Source: Alphaproteobacteria bacterium
Lineage (GTDB): Bacteria; Myxococcota_A; UBA796; CAJQPC01
DNA length: 64,000 nucleotides
Direction: 5' to 3'
Assembly (NCBI GenBank): GCA_020632795.1
Contig: JACKEV010000010.1
Span: 62,001 to 126,000, forward strand
Each line of letters starts with the position of its first letter. The stretch's first letter is position 1. Of the stretch, positions 1 to 11,221 are shown piece by piece. Made by a program: the position numbers and the translations under genes. The notes under the pieces are model-generated. The model worked only from the letters and a program-made list of their open reading frames with translations, ran no database searches and was not told the origin of the DNA.

Positions 1-2292
1 CACGCCGGCCGGCATGAAGTCGAGGTAGCGGCGCGCCGTCTCCAGCAGGCCGCGGCCCTCGACCGCCGCCAGCTCGCCGAAGTTGGCGGCCAGCTTGGTG
101 AGCAGCTCCTGGTCGCCCAGGCGCTGGACCGCGTAGGCCAGCTTGGGGTCGAAGGCGTTGGCGGTCTTCACCGCGCCGTCCACCCGCGCCTCCAGGGTGC
201 GCAGCTCCATCTCCTGCAGGGCCCGGCGGCGGGTCAGCTCGACCTGGGTCTCCGCGGCGTCGGCCTCCAGCTTGCGGGCGCGCAGCTCGACCTCCAGGGC
301 GGTCGCGGCCCGGCGCAGCGTGGCGTCCAGCTCGTCGAGCTTCGCGCGGCGGACCTTGTTGGCCTCGGCCTCGAGCTGCTGGCGCTCGGCCCGCTCGGCG
401 GCGAGCTGCAGGCGCAGCAGCTCGGTCTGGTGCTTCTCCTGGGCGACCGCGCGCTCGATCTCCTCGACCCGCAGCTCCCGGGCCATCTGGGTCTCCCGGG
501 CGGCGACCTCCACGGCCTGCTCGATGGCCTCGGCCTGGGCGGTGGTGAGCAGCTCGGCGACATCGCGGTCGGTGATCTCCAGCTCCAGCACCTCGACGTC
601 GTACACCCGCATGCTGTTCTCGGCGAAGCTGCGGCCGGGGCGGGGGCCCTCCTCGGGCTTCGCGCCCAGCAGCAGGTCGCGCACCTGCGGCGTGATGTCG
701 GCCTGCACCTCCCGGATGGAGAGCTGGCGCAGGCGGGCCTTGATCATCGAGCGGGCGTGCTCGCACAGGAGCTTGATGTAGTCGTCGACCGCGAACCAGC
801 GGCCGGGCTCGTCGCCCTCGAAGTTGACCCGGTAGTGCAGGGTCAGCCGGGCGCGCACGAGGTCGCGGGTCATGAAGTCGACGCAGTCGGAGACCTTGTT
901 GCCGGCGACCTTCAGGAACACCGTCTCCAGCAGGTTTTCGCTGGACTTCGGCCGGCCGGTGGACAGGCGCAGGTGCTGGAGGGTCTCGTCGTAGGCCAGC
1001 AGGATGGAGGTCGGGCCGGTGACCACCCGGCGGTTGCCGCTCTTGTCGACCACCTCGACCGCGTAGCCTGACCACACGTCCACCCGCACCGCCCCGGCGA
1101 AGCGCTCGAGCTGCATGTGGTTTCGGTGGAGCTGGGCAGGCACCCCCACGACGCCGCGCTGCAGGCGGAGCTGGCGGTTCCAGGTCAGGGCGTCGTGGTT
1201 CCCGGGGTAGAAGTTGTGGACCTCGCGGTCGGACAGCACCCGCTGCACGATGACCTGGCGCCGGGGGTCGGGGAGGAACATGCGCGGGCCGCGCACCAGG
1301 CTGCGCTCCCCGGTGGCCCGGTCCAGCACGTAGCAGCCCTCCCCCTTGGGGATGGCGACCGCGCGGTGCAGCTCGCCGCCGGCGTGGGGCACGATGGCGT
1401 GCTCCTGGCGGGGGAAGTAGACGACCCCGTCGCCGGTGATGAACAGCTCCTCGCCCTCGCGGCGCTCGGCGCCGTCCGCGTCCGCGTAGGGGGCGACCAC
1501 CTTGATGTGCAGGCCGGTGGTGTCGGACAGCTCGAAGGCGGGGAAGGCGCTGCGGCCGTCGCGCTCCAGCACGACCTGGTTGGGGCCCGGGAACACCACG
1601 GCCTCGCCCCGGATGGTCTCCTTGCGGCCGTCCTCACCCACGAGCACGCAGTACTGCAGCCGCTGGAGGGTGACCGCGCGGCGCACGTAGCGGCCGTCGC
1701 CGTCGGGGATGACCTCGACCCCGGAGGGCGGGATGTAGAACTTGACGTCGGTGCCCTTGATGAGGTGCTTCTCGCCGACCACGAAGGTGCGGGGCTGCTC
1801 GCCGGCGGGGGCCTCGGCGGCCTCGCCGTCCAGGCCCAGGGCGGTCTTCCAGTGGCGGGCGGCCTCATCGGCGTCGTAGACCTGCACGTAGAGGTACTCG
1901 TTCGAGCGCAGCCGGTGCCCCGGGATGACCTGGGCGGTCTGTCCAGGCCAGAGCGGGAAGCTGGCGGGGCCGGGCACGATGATCTTGCGGCCGATCTGGA
2001 GGTCGATCAGCGAGTTGGCGATGCCCAGCTTGGGGTGGACGTTGTCCGCCGCCGGGTTCATCAGCACGAGGTAGCCGTTGGCCGGCGCGGTGGCGAAGAG
2101 CTGCACGGCGAAGGACAGCTCGACGTGCTCGAAGCGGCGGGTCTCGGCGTTGAAGATGACCGGCTGGTCGGTCTGGGCGAGGCTGGTCTTGTTCGGACCG
2201 ACGTAGCAGTTGATGTGGCCCTTGGTGGTGTCCAGGACGTAGGCGTACTCATTGGGCGCGAGGACAAGCTCGCGCTCGCGGCGCTCATGCAT
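1..2292 (-). CDS. Major vault protein (MVP) homologue, C-terminus beyond the left edge
   Basis: The reading frame is open from ATG 2292 to base 1 (764 codons), so the C-terminus is missing; eukaryotic MVP is about 890 residues. AAGGAG lies 6 bases before the ATG. MVP is the shell protein of vault particles. Residues 1-400 hold beta-repeats typical of vault walls: an ExYVLD-type turn near 15-21, SFPLWPGQ at 111-118 (eukaryotic FPLYPGE), CYVLDRATGE at 320-329 (IYVQDVKTGK in MVP). Residues 400-545 match the shoulder region, with LSTGRPK at 443-449 (LSAGRPK in mammalian MVP). Residues 575-720 are a long Ala/Glu/Arg helix like the cap helix. The order of parts fits MVP over the whole visible length, better than a generic SPFH protein. 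Its role in bacteria is unknown. It is divergent from the hydrolase at 2478. Confidence 0.88.
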   Translation of the reverse strand, partial: MHERRERELVLAPNEYAYVLDTTKGHINCYVGPNKTSLAQTDQPVIFNAETRRFEHVELSFAVQLFATAPANGYLVLMNPAADNVHPKLGIANSLIDLQIGRKIIVPGPASFPLWPGQTAQVIPGHRLRSNEYLYVQVYDADEAARHWKTALGLDGEAAEAPAGEQPRTFVVGEKHLIKGTDVKFYIPPSGVEVIPDGDGRYVRRAVTLQRLQYCVLVGEDGRKETIRGEAVVFPGPNQVVLERDGRSAFPAFELSDTTGLHIKVVAPYADADGAERREGEELFITGDGVVYFPRQEHAIVPHAGGELHRAVAIPKGEGCYVLDRATGERSLVRGPRMFLPDPRRQVIVQRVLSDREVHNFYPGNHDALTWNRQLRLQRGVVGVPAQLHRNHMQLERFAGAVRVDVWSGYAVEVVDKSGNRRVVTGPTSILLAYDETLQHLRLSTGRPKSSENLLETVFLKVAGNKVSDCVDFMTRDLVRARLTLHYRVNFEGDEPGRWFAVDDYIKLLCEHARSMIKARLRQLSIREVQADITPQVRDLLLGAKPEEGPRPGRSFAENSMRVYDVEVLELEITDRDVAELLTTAQAEAIEQAVEVAARETQMARELRVEEIERAVAQEKHQTELLRLQLAAERAERQQLEAEANKVRRAKLDELDATLRRAATALEVELRARKLEADAAETQVELTRRRALQEMELRTLEARVDGAVKTANAFDPKLAYAVQRLGDQELLTKLAANFGELAAVEGRGLLETARRYLDFMPAGV

Positions 2293-2477
2293 GGGGCTCT
2301 CCTTGGTGGGTACCCTCGGTAGAGCAAGGGCCGTGCCTGCCCTGGAGGCCCTCTGGGCGAGGCAGCGATCCATTTCGGAGCAGTTCTCAAGGAAGAATGG
2401 AACACCGCGCCAGAATGGATCACCCTCGCCATCGGCCACGGCACCGATTACGGTAATGATCATTCCAGAGGAACACG
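2293..2477. promoter_or_regulatory. Divergent intergenic region between the vault gene and the hydrolase
   Basis: This 185-base gap must carry the promoters of both flanking genes. It contains ribosome binding sites on each side: AAGGAG on the minus strand at 2299-2304, and AGAGGA on the plus strand just before 2478. The sequence TACGGTAATGATC near 2447-2461 is the most AT-rich stretch and may hold a -10 box for the rightward gene. I see no convincing -35 box. Confidence 0.35.
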
Positions 2478-3607
2478 ATGCGCCTCCGTCGCCTGCTCTC
2501 CCGACTGATACGGGCCACGCTCATCGCCGGGGTGCTCGGCTTCGGGCTGCTCTACGCCACCAGCGAGGGCCTCTCCAACTTCGGCGCGCGGCCCGAGGGC
2601 GATCGGCTGGCCCGCATGGAGGCCTCCCCACGCTGGTCGGACGGGCAGTTCGTGAATGACGTGCCCGAGGTGCTGATGCCCGCCTCGGCCTGGATGGGCT
2701 TCCTCCAGGAGACCTGGTCCGGCGGCCAGCAGCGCACCCCGCCGGGCCCGCTGCCGATGGCGCCCGCGCCCCGGACCTATGACACCCCCCCGGACACCGG
2801 CCTGCGGGTGACCTGGCTGGGTCACTCCACCCTGCTCGTCGAGATCGACGGGCTGCGGGTGCTCACCGATCCGGTCTGGGGCGAGCGCCCCTCCCCCTCC
2901 ACCGTCGTGGGGGTCAAGCGCTTCCACCCGCCGCCGCTGCCGCTGGAGGCGCTGCCGCCGATCGACGTCGTCGTGCTGTCCCACGACCACTACGACCACC
3001 TCGACGCCCCGACCATCCGCCGGCTCGCGCAGACCGAGGTGCCCTTCGTGGCGCCGCTGGGGGTCGGCGCGCACCTGGAGGCCTGGGGGGTGGCCCCCGA
3101 GCGCATCACCGAGCTGGACTGGTGGGAGGAGACGCGCCTCCCCGGCGGGCTCACCCTGGTGGCCACCCCCGCCGCGCACTTCTCGGGCCGCGCCCTCGTC
3201 GACACGAAGCGGACCCTGTGGGCCTCCTGGGCGATCCTGGGCTCAAGCCATCGGGTGTGGTTCAGCGGAGACACCGGACCGACCGAGGCCTTCGCCGAGA
3301 TCGGCGCACGCCTGGGGCCCTTCGACCTCGCGATGATCGAGTGCGGGGCCTACAACGTCGCCTGGCCTGCCGTCCACCTGGGCCCCGAGGGCGCGGTGGA
3401 GGCGGGCCTGGACGTTCGGGCCCGGCGGGTGCTGCCGGTGCACTGGTCCACCTGGCAGCTCGCCAACCACGCCTGGGACGAGCCCGCCGAGCGGCTGACG
3501 AAGGCCGCCGAGGCGGCGGGGCTGCCTGCGCTCACCCCGATCCTCGGCCAGCCGATCGAGCCCTTGACCGACCCCGCCACCGAAGCGTGGTGGCGGGGGG
3601 TCGGGGA

Positions 3608-3611
<4 letters not shown>
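2478..3611 (+). CDS. Membrane-anchored metallo-beta-lactamase-fold hydrolase, NAPE-PLD/UlaG-like
   Basis: This 377-residue protein has one N-terminal membrane segment (about residues 10-27) followed by an MBL-fold domain. The metal site is complete: H169, H171, D173 and H174 in SHDHYDHLD, then H234, D265 in FSGDTG and H322 in PVHWSTW. The opening WLGHSTLLVEIDG and the WSTWQL context resemble the NAPE-phospholipase D and UlaG lactonase branch, so a phosphodiesterase or lactonase acting on a membrane lipid or small metabolite is likely; the substrate cannot be read from sequence. AGAGGA precedes the ATG at a normal distance. Its stop overlaps the stop of the converging lipoprotein gene by four bases. 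Confidence 0.88.
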
Positions 3612-5902
<2,291 letters not shown>

Positions 5903-6005
5903 GGGTTCCTCCATCTTTGGCTGGACGGGCATAGCCGGTGCGGGCGTCCCCCGCCACCGCCTGCTCTCCAACATAAGCCAGGATCGGCCGGGAGAGTGTC
6001 CGGTG

Positions 6006-6800
6006 TCAGGGCCTGCGCCAGGAAGAGGACCGCACCAGGGCCGACACGAGCCAGGGAGCGACGCTGTTGAGCGCCTCGATCGCCGCCGCCATCCAGGGCA
6101 CCGTGGCGTGCCGCCGGTCGGCGTCCACCGCGGCGATCAGGCGCGCGGCGACCTCGTCGGGGGAGAGCGTCGGGATGATGGCCGCGATGCCGGGGATGCG
6201 CTCCTCGGCCCCCGGGTTGTTCGAAAAGTAGGGCGTGGAGACCTTGCCCGGGGTGAAGTGGGTCACCCCCACGCCGGAGCCGCGCAGCTCGGCGTCCAGG
6301 CAGCGGGAGAACGTCCGCAGCGCCGCGCGGGCCGCCGAATAGCCCGCAGCGCCGGGGATCGGGGTGAAGCCGGCCGGGGAGTTGACGTTCACCACCCGCC
6401 CGGAGCCCCGGGCGACCATGCCCTCGATGAAGGCCCGGGTGACGAAGAAGGCCGCGAAGTAAGGCACCCGCATCATGGCCACGGCCTCGTCGGGGTCGGT
6501 CTCCTCGACCGAGAGCCAGCGGCCCACGCCCGCGTTGTTGACCAGGAGGTCGGGCACGCCGAGATCGGCGGTGACCTGCGCGGCCATCGCGGCGACCGCG
6601 TCGGGGTCCCCCACGTCGGCGGGGAAGACGTGGGCCTCGCCCCCGGCGGCGCGGATGGAGGCGGCGACCTCCTCCAGCGCGGCGCGGGTGCGGGCGACGA
6701 GCGCGACCCGGGCCCCCTTCGCGGCGAGGGCGCGTGCGGTGGCCGCGCCGATGCCGCTGGAGGCGCCGGTGACCAGGGCCAGGGAGCCGGAGAGCTTCAT
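6006..6800 (-). CDS. Short-chain dehydrogenase/reductase with Lys-to-Arg change at the catalytic motif
   Basis: This is a classical SDR of 264 residues. It has the NAD(P)-binding TGASSGIG at residues 11-18, NNAG at 88-91, a Ser in VNSPAG at 141 and a tyrosine at Y154. The usual YxxxK is YSAAR here, so R158 replaces the catalytic lysine; the codon is CGC and the surrounding frame is clean. Basic residues after the first beta-strand (VARTR) suggest NADP(H) preference. The arginine may lower or alter activity, so this could be a modified oxidoreductase. The substrate is unknown. It lies 16 bases downstream of the leftward peptidase gene at 6817 and could be cotranscribed with it. Confidence 0.87.
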   Translation of the reverse strand: MKLSGSLALVTGASSGIGAATARALAAKGARVALVARTRAALEEVAASIRAAGGEAHVFPADVGDPDAVAAMAAQVTADLGVPDLLVNNAGVGRWLSVEETDPDEAVAMMRVPYFAAFFVTRAFIEGMVARGSGRVVNVNSPAGFTPIPGAAGYSAARAALRTFSRCLDAELRGSGVGVTHFTPGKVSTPYFSNNPGAEERIPGIAAIIPTLSPDEVAARLIAAVDADRRHATVPWMAAAIEALNSVAPWLVSALVRSSSWRRP

Positions 6801-6816
6801 GGCCCCTCCCCTATCC

Positions 6817-7605
6817 TCAACGGGGTCGGAGCCCCAGCACGAAGGTCTCCCACTCGGCCCGCACCTCCGCCTCGTCCTCGACCCCCAGCGTCTTGAGCAG
6901 CGCGGCGTAGCCCTCCGGGTCGTCCTCGCCCCGCGCGGTGTAGGCCGCCACGAGCTGCTGGAGCAGGCCCTTCTCCTGCAGCCAGTAGAACAGGTAGCGG
7001 GCCTCGCCGTAGGACACGCCGCTGCCCGGCCCGTAGAAGGTCGGCGGGTCCATCGCGGCGAGGTCCCGGAACGAGGGCGTGGTCCCGGCCTTGAGGGAGC
7101 CCTGAAGCTCCGGCAGCCGCCAGTTCACCAGCCCCACGATGCGCCCGTCCTCGTCCGCGCAGGCCTCGTACAGCGACGCCAGGCCTTCGTTGAACCAGGG
7201 CCCGGCCCCCGGGATGTTGTGGAAGATGTAGGGGTGGACCAGCTCGTGGACCAGGGTGCCGCCCCCGGTCGAGATGTTCATGAACAGGCCCTCGTCGTTG
7301 GCGAAGCCGTAGGGCGTGTCCGGGTAGTCGGTGAGCATGGCCGCGACGTTGCGGTTGTAGCTGCTCGCGTTGCGGAACAGCCAGACGTTCACCGGGCCGG
7401 GGGGATCCGCCCAGCCGTACTCCGCCCGCAGCCGGTCGCGGGACCAGACCACCAGGGACTGCGCGCGATCGCGCACGGTGGCCGGGGGCTCGTCCCCCAG
7501 GATCACGAAGGGGCCGACCTCGACGCGGGTGAAGCCGGCCGGGGTGTCGGCCGCGAGGGCATCGGGGACAGGAGCGCAGGACAGCGCGAGGGCGAGGAGG
7601 AGCAT
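6817..7605 (-). CDS. Secreted gluzincin-type metallopeptidase-like protein (peptidase MA-like)
   Basis: ATG 7605 begins a hydrophobic leader, MLLLALALSC, that could be a signal peptide or a lipobox; the frame is open upstream but reads unlike protein. The mature part has the zinc-binding HELVH followed 20-odd residues later by WFNEGLAS, the E of which fits the third zinc ligand of gluzincins. The length (262 residues) and spacing match the peptidase MA-like families often found on bacterial surfaces. Neither substrate nor activity is shown. It is divergent from the gene at 7679, with 73 bases between starts. Confidence 0.75.
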   Translation of the reverse strand: MLLLALALSCAPVPDALAADTPAGFTRVEVGPFVILGDEPPATVRDRAQSLVVWSRDRLRAEYGWADPPGPVNVWLFRNASSYNRNVAAMLTDYPDTPYGFANDEGLFMNISTGGGTLVHELVHPYIFHNIPGAGPWFNEGLASLYEACADEDGRIVGLVNWRLPELQGSLKAGTTPSFRDLAAMDPPTFYGPGSGVSYGEARYLFYWLQEKGLLQQLVAAYTARGEDDPEGYAALLKTLGVEDEAEVRAEWETFVLGLRPR

Positions 7606-7665
7606 GGCTCGACGGACACCAGCGGCGGCGGAGGGTTCCAGGATGACGCTACCGCACAACTGCGG

Positions 7666-7671
7666 TACCGT
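7666..7671 (+). promoter_or_regulatory. Probable -10 box (TACCGT) for a leaderless transcript
   Basis: TACCGT lies seven bases before ATG 7679, leaving no room for a ribosome binding site. The same arrangement occurs before 18698, 33911, 51217 and 59555, which supports leaderless starts. No clear -35 box is visible. Confidence 0.4.
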
Positions 7672-7678
7672 GGCCGCG

Positions 7679-8260
7679 ATGTCCGACCTCAAGCTCAATC
7701 GACTGAAGAAGGCCAGCGCCGAGGGGTTGATCCTCGAGCACTTCGGCTCCTGTGAGGTCCCGGCCGGCTGTGGGGGCGTGGTGCTGCGCTGGTCCCGCAC
7801 CGGGCAGCCGCAGCGGGTGGACTTCTCCGTCTACGTGACCGGGCAGCACACCCTCTTCGTGGACGGGGAGAAGCCCGAGTTCACCCGCGCCGACCTGGCC
7901 CCCGGGCCCCACGTGCTGGGGCTCATCCTGTCCGGGCTGCCCCAGGACTGGGCGCTCTACGCCTCGATCAACCTGCCTCGCCGCGAGGACGCCCACAACC
8001 GGCTGCGCTCCGAGCCCGACGGCTCCTGGCGCTGCAGCGTGGACGAGCCCGCCGACGCCCGCTGGATGAAGCCCGGGTTCGACGACAGCGGCTGGACCCC
8101 CATGATCGGCCAGGGGGCGCCCCCGGCCCCCGACCCCAAGCACGGCTGGGCGCAGAGGTGGCTCCAGGAGAAGGGCGCCCGACGGCTCACCATCGAGGGG
8201 CAGCCCCAGGCGCTGTGGGTGCGCCGGGCGTTCCACGTCGGGACCGAGGGCCTCTCGTGA
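7679..8260 (+). CDS. Unknown 193-residue protein, first gene of a radical SAM/SUMF1-like operon
   Basis: I do not recognise this protein. It has no signal peptide or membrane segment and is beta-rich, with many Gly, Pro and Trp residues. Stretches such as PADARWMKPGFDDSGWTPM look like sugar- or ligand-binding beta-sandwich domains (the FDDSGW pattern recurs in carbohydrate-active and glycan-binding proteins), but this is only a resemblance. Its TGA overlaps the GTG of the radical SAM gene in the sequence GTGA, implying translational coupling. The context suggests a partner or substrate of the radical SAM enzyme. The frame extends upstream to 7370, but that part overlaps the divergent peptidase gene. 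Confidence 0.75.
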   Translation: MSDLKLNRLKKASAEGLILEHFGSCEVPAGCGGVVLRWSRTGQPQRVDFSVYVTGQHTLFVDGEKPEFTRADLAPGPHVLGLILSGLPQDWALYASINLPRREDAHNRLRSEPDGSWRCSVDEPADARWMKPGFDDSGWTPMIGQGAPPAPDPKHGWAQRWLQEKGARRLTIEGQPQALWVRRAFHVGTEGLS

Positions 8261-9510
8261 AGCCCCTGGTGTGGATCCCGCAGCACTTCGGCGCGCTGCT
8301 GTTCGATCGGACCAGCTCCCGCTACCTGCCCTTCGACCACGAAGCCGCGGCGGTCCTGCGCGCGCTCATCGACCGACCCGCCGGGGAGGTGATCGACGCC
8401 CACCCCGACCCTGACGCCGCCCTGGGCCTGGTCGTCGGGCTGGCCGAGCAGCACCTGCTGAGCCCCGACGACCGCCTGCCCGCCGCGGCCCTCGACGCCG
8501 AGCCCCCCGAGGACCACCTCCTGGGCCCGCTGGCCGTACACCTGGAGATCGTCGGGGCCTGCAACCTGTCCTGCGGGCACTGCTTCGCCGCGCCCCTGCC
8601 CCGGCACCGCGACCCGCTCACCCTGGACGAGCTGCGCGACCTGTTCGGCCAGCTCGCCGCGGTGGGGGCGTTCCGGCTGGGCCTGACCGGCGGGGAGCCC
8701 CTGCTGCGCCGCGACCTGCTCGACATCCTGGACGCCGCCACCGACGCCGGGCTGCACCCCTGCCTGACCACCAACGGCCTGCTGCTCACCGAGTCCATGG
8801 CGCGGGCCCTGGCCGAGCGGCCCCTCATCTGGCTCAACGTCAGCCTGGACGGCGCGACCGCCGAGACCAACGACGCCCTGCGCGGGGCGGGGACCTTCGA
8901 CGCGGTGCTCCGCCGGCTGCAGGTGCTGCGCGAGCACGCCCGGTTCACCCTCGCCTTCACCCTGACCCGCCACAACCTCCACGAGATCGAGCGCTGCGTG
9001 GAGCTGGCCGACGCGGTGGGCGCCCACACCGCCGTGTTCCGGCCCCTCTACCCCACCGGGGCTGCCCTGGAGCGCCCCGACCTGATGCCCGACTTCGTCG
9101 ACTACACCGAGGCCCTGAGGCGCATCGCCCACGCCGACGTGCGCCCCCTGGACCCCTTCAGCCCCCAGGCCCGCGCGGTCACCGCGGGCAAGGTCCACGA
9201 CAACGACGGCTGCGGGGCGGCCAACACGGTCTGCTCCATCTCGGTGCAGGGGCAGGTCAACCCCTGCTCCTTCCTGGGCCCCGACTTCGAGGCCGGCAGC
9301 GTGCGCGAGCGCCCCTTCCGGGAGCTGTGGGATGCCGGTTGGAGCTTCGCCCGGCTGCGGGACACCGCCGGGGAGGACTTTCAGGGCGGCTGTCGGGCGC
9401 GCTCCCAGGCCCTGGCCGGCTCGGTGCATGCCCGGGACCCCTGGGAGGCCGCCTGGCGCGCGGGGGTGGGCGAGGCCCCGGACCGCACCCTGGAGCTGTG
9501 TCATGGATAG
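8257..9510 (+). CDS. Radical SAM/SPASM protein with PqqD-like N-terminus
   Basis: GTG 8257 overlaps the upstream stop as GTGA. The 417-residue product begins with about 75 residues resembling a PqqD-type peptide-recognition domain (FGALLFDRTSSRYLPFD then an Ala/Leu-rich helix). The radical SAM core follows with C102, C106 and C109 in CNLSCGHC and the SAM-binding TGGEPLLR. A Cys-rich C-terminus (CGAANTVC, NPCSFLG, GGCRAR) fits a SPASM domain holding extra iron-sulphur clusters, as in PqqE and other peptide-modifying enzymes. It probably modifies a peptide or protein; no precursor peptide is evident nearby. It overlaps the SUMF1-like gene downstream by eight bases. Confidence 0.88.
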   Translation: MKPLVWIPQHFGALLFDRTSSRYLPFDHEAAAVLRALIDRPAGEVIDAHPDPDAALGLVVGLAEQHLLSPDDRLPAAALDAEPPEDHLLGPLAVHLEIVGACNLSCGHCFAAPLPRHRDPLTLDELRDLFGQLAAVGAFRLGLTGGEPLLRRDLLDILDAATDAGLHPCLTTNGLLLTESMARALAERPLIWLNVSLDGATAETNDALRGAGTFDAVLRRLQVLREHARFTLAFTLTRHNLHEIERCVELADAVGAHTAVFRPLYPTGAALERPDLMPDFVDYTEALRRIAHADVRPLDPFSPQARAVTAGKVHDNDGCGAANTVCSISVQGQVNPCSFLGPDFEAGSVRERPFRELWDAGWSFARLRDTAGEDFQGGCRARSQALAGSVHARDPWEAAWRAGVGEAPDRTLELCHG

Positions 9511-10507
9511 GCTCCGCGCCGAGGCCGATCGACTCGACGCCCTGTGGCGGGCCGGGGACACCGCCGCGGGCCTGCGCCTGATGGCGATGCTGGACCAGCT
9601 CGCCGTGGAGCAGCACGGCCTGCGCTTCCGCTACATCCCCGCCGGGACCTTCCGCATGGGCAGCGTCAACGGCCAGCCCGACGAGCGTCCGGTCCACGCG
9701 GTGACCCTGGAGGGCTTCTGGCTCACGGAGACCCCGGTGAGCTGGGCGGACTTCTGCCGGGTGATCAGCTGGTCGCCGCCTCCCCGCAGCGTGCCCGAGG
9801 TGGCAGAGGGTGAGAAGGTCCCCTTCGAGATCTGGAACACCAACAAGATCCGCCTCCAGTACTGCGAGGACAGAACCCGCCGGGCGCGGAACTGGCACGC
9901 CCACGTCCCCGAGCAGCTCTGGCAGAAGGGCGACCAGACCGTCACCTCCCGGGAGCTGTTCGGGGAGGTCCCCCGCGAGGACGACTCGGCCTGGCGCTAC
10001 GGCGGCAAGCCCATGGTCGCGGTGACCTGGCACCAGGCCCGCGAGCTGGCGGAGGCGATGGGCCCCGGGTTCGATCTGCCCACCGAGGCCGAGTGGGAGC
10101 GGGCCGCCCGGGGCGGGCACGTCGACCAGCCGTACCCCTGGGGCGACGCGCCACCCACGCCTGAGCGCTGCGACTTCGACGCCTTCGGGCGCTGGGTCAT
10201 CCAGCCCTCCCGCAGCCTGCCGCCGAACGACTACGGCCTCTACGCCATGTCCGGCGGGGTGTGGGAGTGGTGCCTGGACCACTACGACGCCGGGTTCTAC
10301 GCCGAGAGCCCCGAGCGCGCGCCGCTGTGTCGGGTGGAGCACCCCGAGGCGCAGTACGTGCTGCGTGGAGGCTCCTGGGCCGACTGCGCGGAGGCCTGCA
10401 CCGTGAGCTTCCGCATGGCGCTGGGCTCCGTCCCGACCGGGGCGAAGGACCCGTGGCGTGCCCCCAAAGCCCCCAACGTGGGTCTCCGCATGGCCTGGCA
10501 CGGCTGA
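9503..10507 (+). CDS. SUMF1/formylglycine-generating-enzyme-like protein
   Basis: ATG 9503 lies inside the last codons of the radical SAM gene. The 334-residue protein has the signature of the FGE-sulfatase (SUMF1) family: RYIPAGTFRMGS near residue 45, LPTEAEWERAARGG, GGVWEWCLD and LRGGSWADCAEAC near the C-terminus. True formylglycine enzymes use two cysteines in the GGSW segment; two are present here but only four residues apart, so another oxidation or a non-catalytic role is possible. An N-terminal helix of about 40 residues precedes the domain. Together with the two upstream genes it forms a tightly coupled unit, probably for protein modification. Confidence 0.85.
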   Translation: MDRLRAEADRLDALWRAGDTAAGLRLMAMLDQLAVEQHGLRFRYIPAGTFRMGSVNGQPDERPVHAVTLEGFWLTETPVSWADFCRVISWSPPPRSVPEVAEGEKVPFEIWNTNKIRLQYCEDRTRRARNWHAHVPEQLWQKGDQTVTSRELFGEVPREDDSAWRYGGKPMVAVTWHQARELAEAMGPGFDLPTEAEWERAARGGHVDQPYPWGDAPPTPERCDFDAFGRWVIQPSRSLPPNDYGLYAMSGGVWEWCLDHYDAGFYAESPERAPLCRVEHPEAQYVLRGGSWADCAEACTVSFRMALGSVPTGAKDPWRAPKAPNVGLRMAWHG

Positions 10508-10575
10508 GCGCCCGCAGATCCTGCTCCCGATCAGCTTTCGACGGACACCGTAGCGGCCCGAGGGCCGACAGGGCG

Positions 10576-10581
10576 TAGCAT
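10576..10581 (+). promoter_or_regulatory. Probable -10 box (TAGCAT) of the protoglobin gene
   Basis: TAGCAT lies 35 bases before ATG 10617 and is followed by AGGAG at 10604-10608, a normal ribosome binding site. The same hexamer precedes the gene at 51217. No -35 match is evident. Confidence 0.35.
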
Positions 10582-10616
10582 CTCCCACAACAGCCTTTGT
10601 CCAAGGAGAAGCCACG

Positions 10617-11165
10617 ATGGCGACCCCCCTCGAGACCTTCCACCAGCTCAAGCAGTTCCTGGCCTTCGACGACGCGGACGCCGCCCGCCTCCGGACCCTC
10701 GGGCCCCTGTTCGAGCAGGCCGGCCCTGGCATCACCGACCGCTTCTACGGCGACCTGGGGCGCTTCCCGGAGACCGCGGCGCTGCTGGAGGGGCAGGTGG
10801 AGCGCCTCAAGGGCACCCACGGGGTGTGGATGATGGCCCTCTTCGCCGGTGAGTACGGGGAGCCCTGGTTCGAGCGCCAGCTCCGCATCGGCCAGGCCCA
10901 CGTCCGGGTGGGCCTCTCACCGCACTGGGTCGAGGCGGTCATGGACGTCATGCGGACCGAGGGCACCCGCGCCATCCTGGCCGCCTTCGAGGACAAGGAG
11001 ACCGCCGCCGCCCACATCGCCAGCTACACGAAGATCCTCGACCTGGACCTGGCCATCATCAACCTCGCCTACAACGAGGAGCGCCTGGACCGCCTGACCC
11101 GCCTGACCGGCATGCGCCGCGCCCTCATCGAGAAGATGGTGATGACCGCCGGCAAGAAGAAGTAG
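10617..11165 (+). CDS. Protoglobin-like haem sensor
   Basis: This 182-residue all-helical protein matches the globin-sensor/protoglobin family used to bind O2, NO or CO. H95 in RIGQAHVRVGL fits the proximal haem ligand, and the earlier FYGDLG and HGVWMMALFAGEYG segments match the family. The protein stops after the globin domain, so there is no output domain; it either senses through a partner or handles a gas. It ends in a basic tail, GKKK. It is a stand-alone gene with its own promoter and ribosome binding site. Confidence 0.85.
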   Translation: MATPLETFHQLKQFLAFDDADAARLRTLGPLFEQAGPGITDRFYGDLGRFPETAALLEGQVERLKGTHGVWMMALFAGEYGEPWFERQLRIGQAHVRVGLSPHWVEAVMDVMRTEGTRAILAAFEDKETAAAHIASYTKILDLDLAIINLAYNEERLDRLTRLTGMRRALIEKMVMTAGKKK

Positions 11166-11221
11166 CGCGGGAACCGGCGCGCCGACGGCGGGGTCAGACA
11201 GAGGCCCCGACCGGAGGCGCC

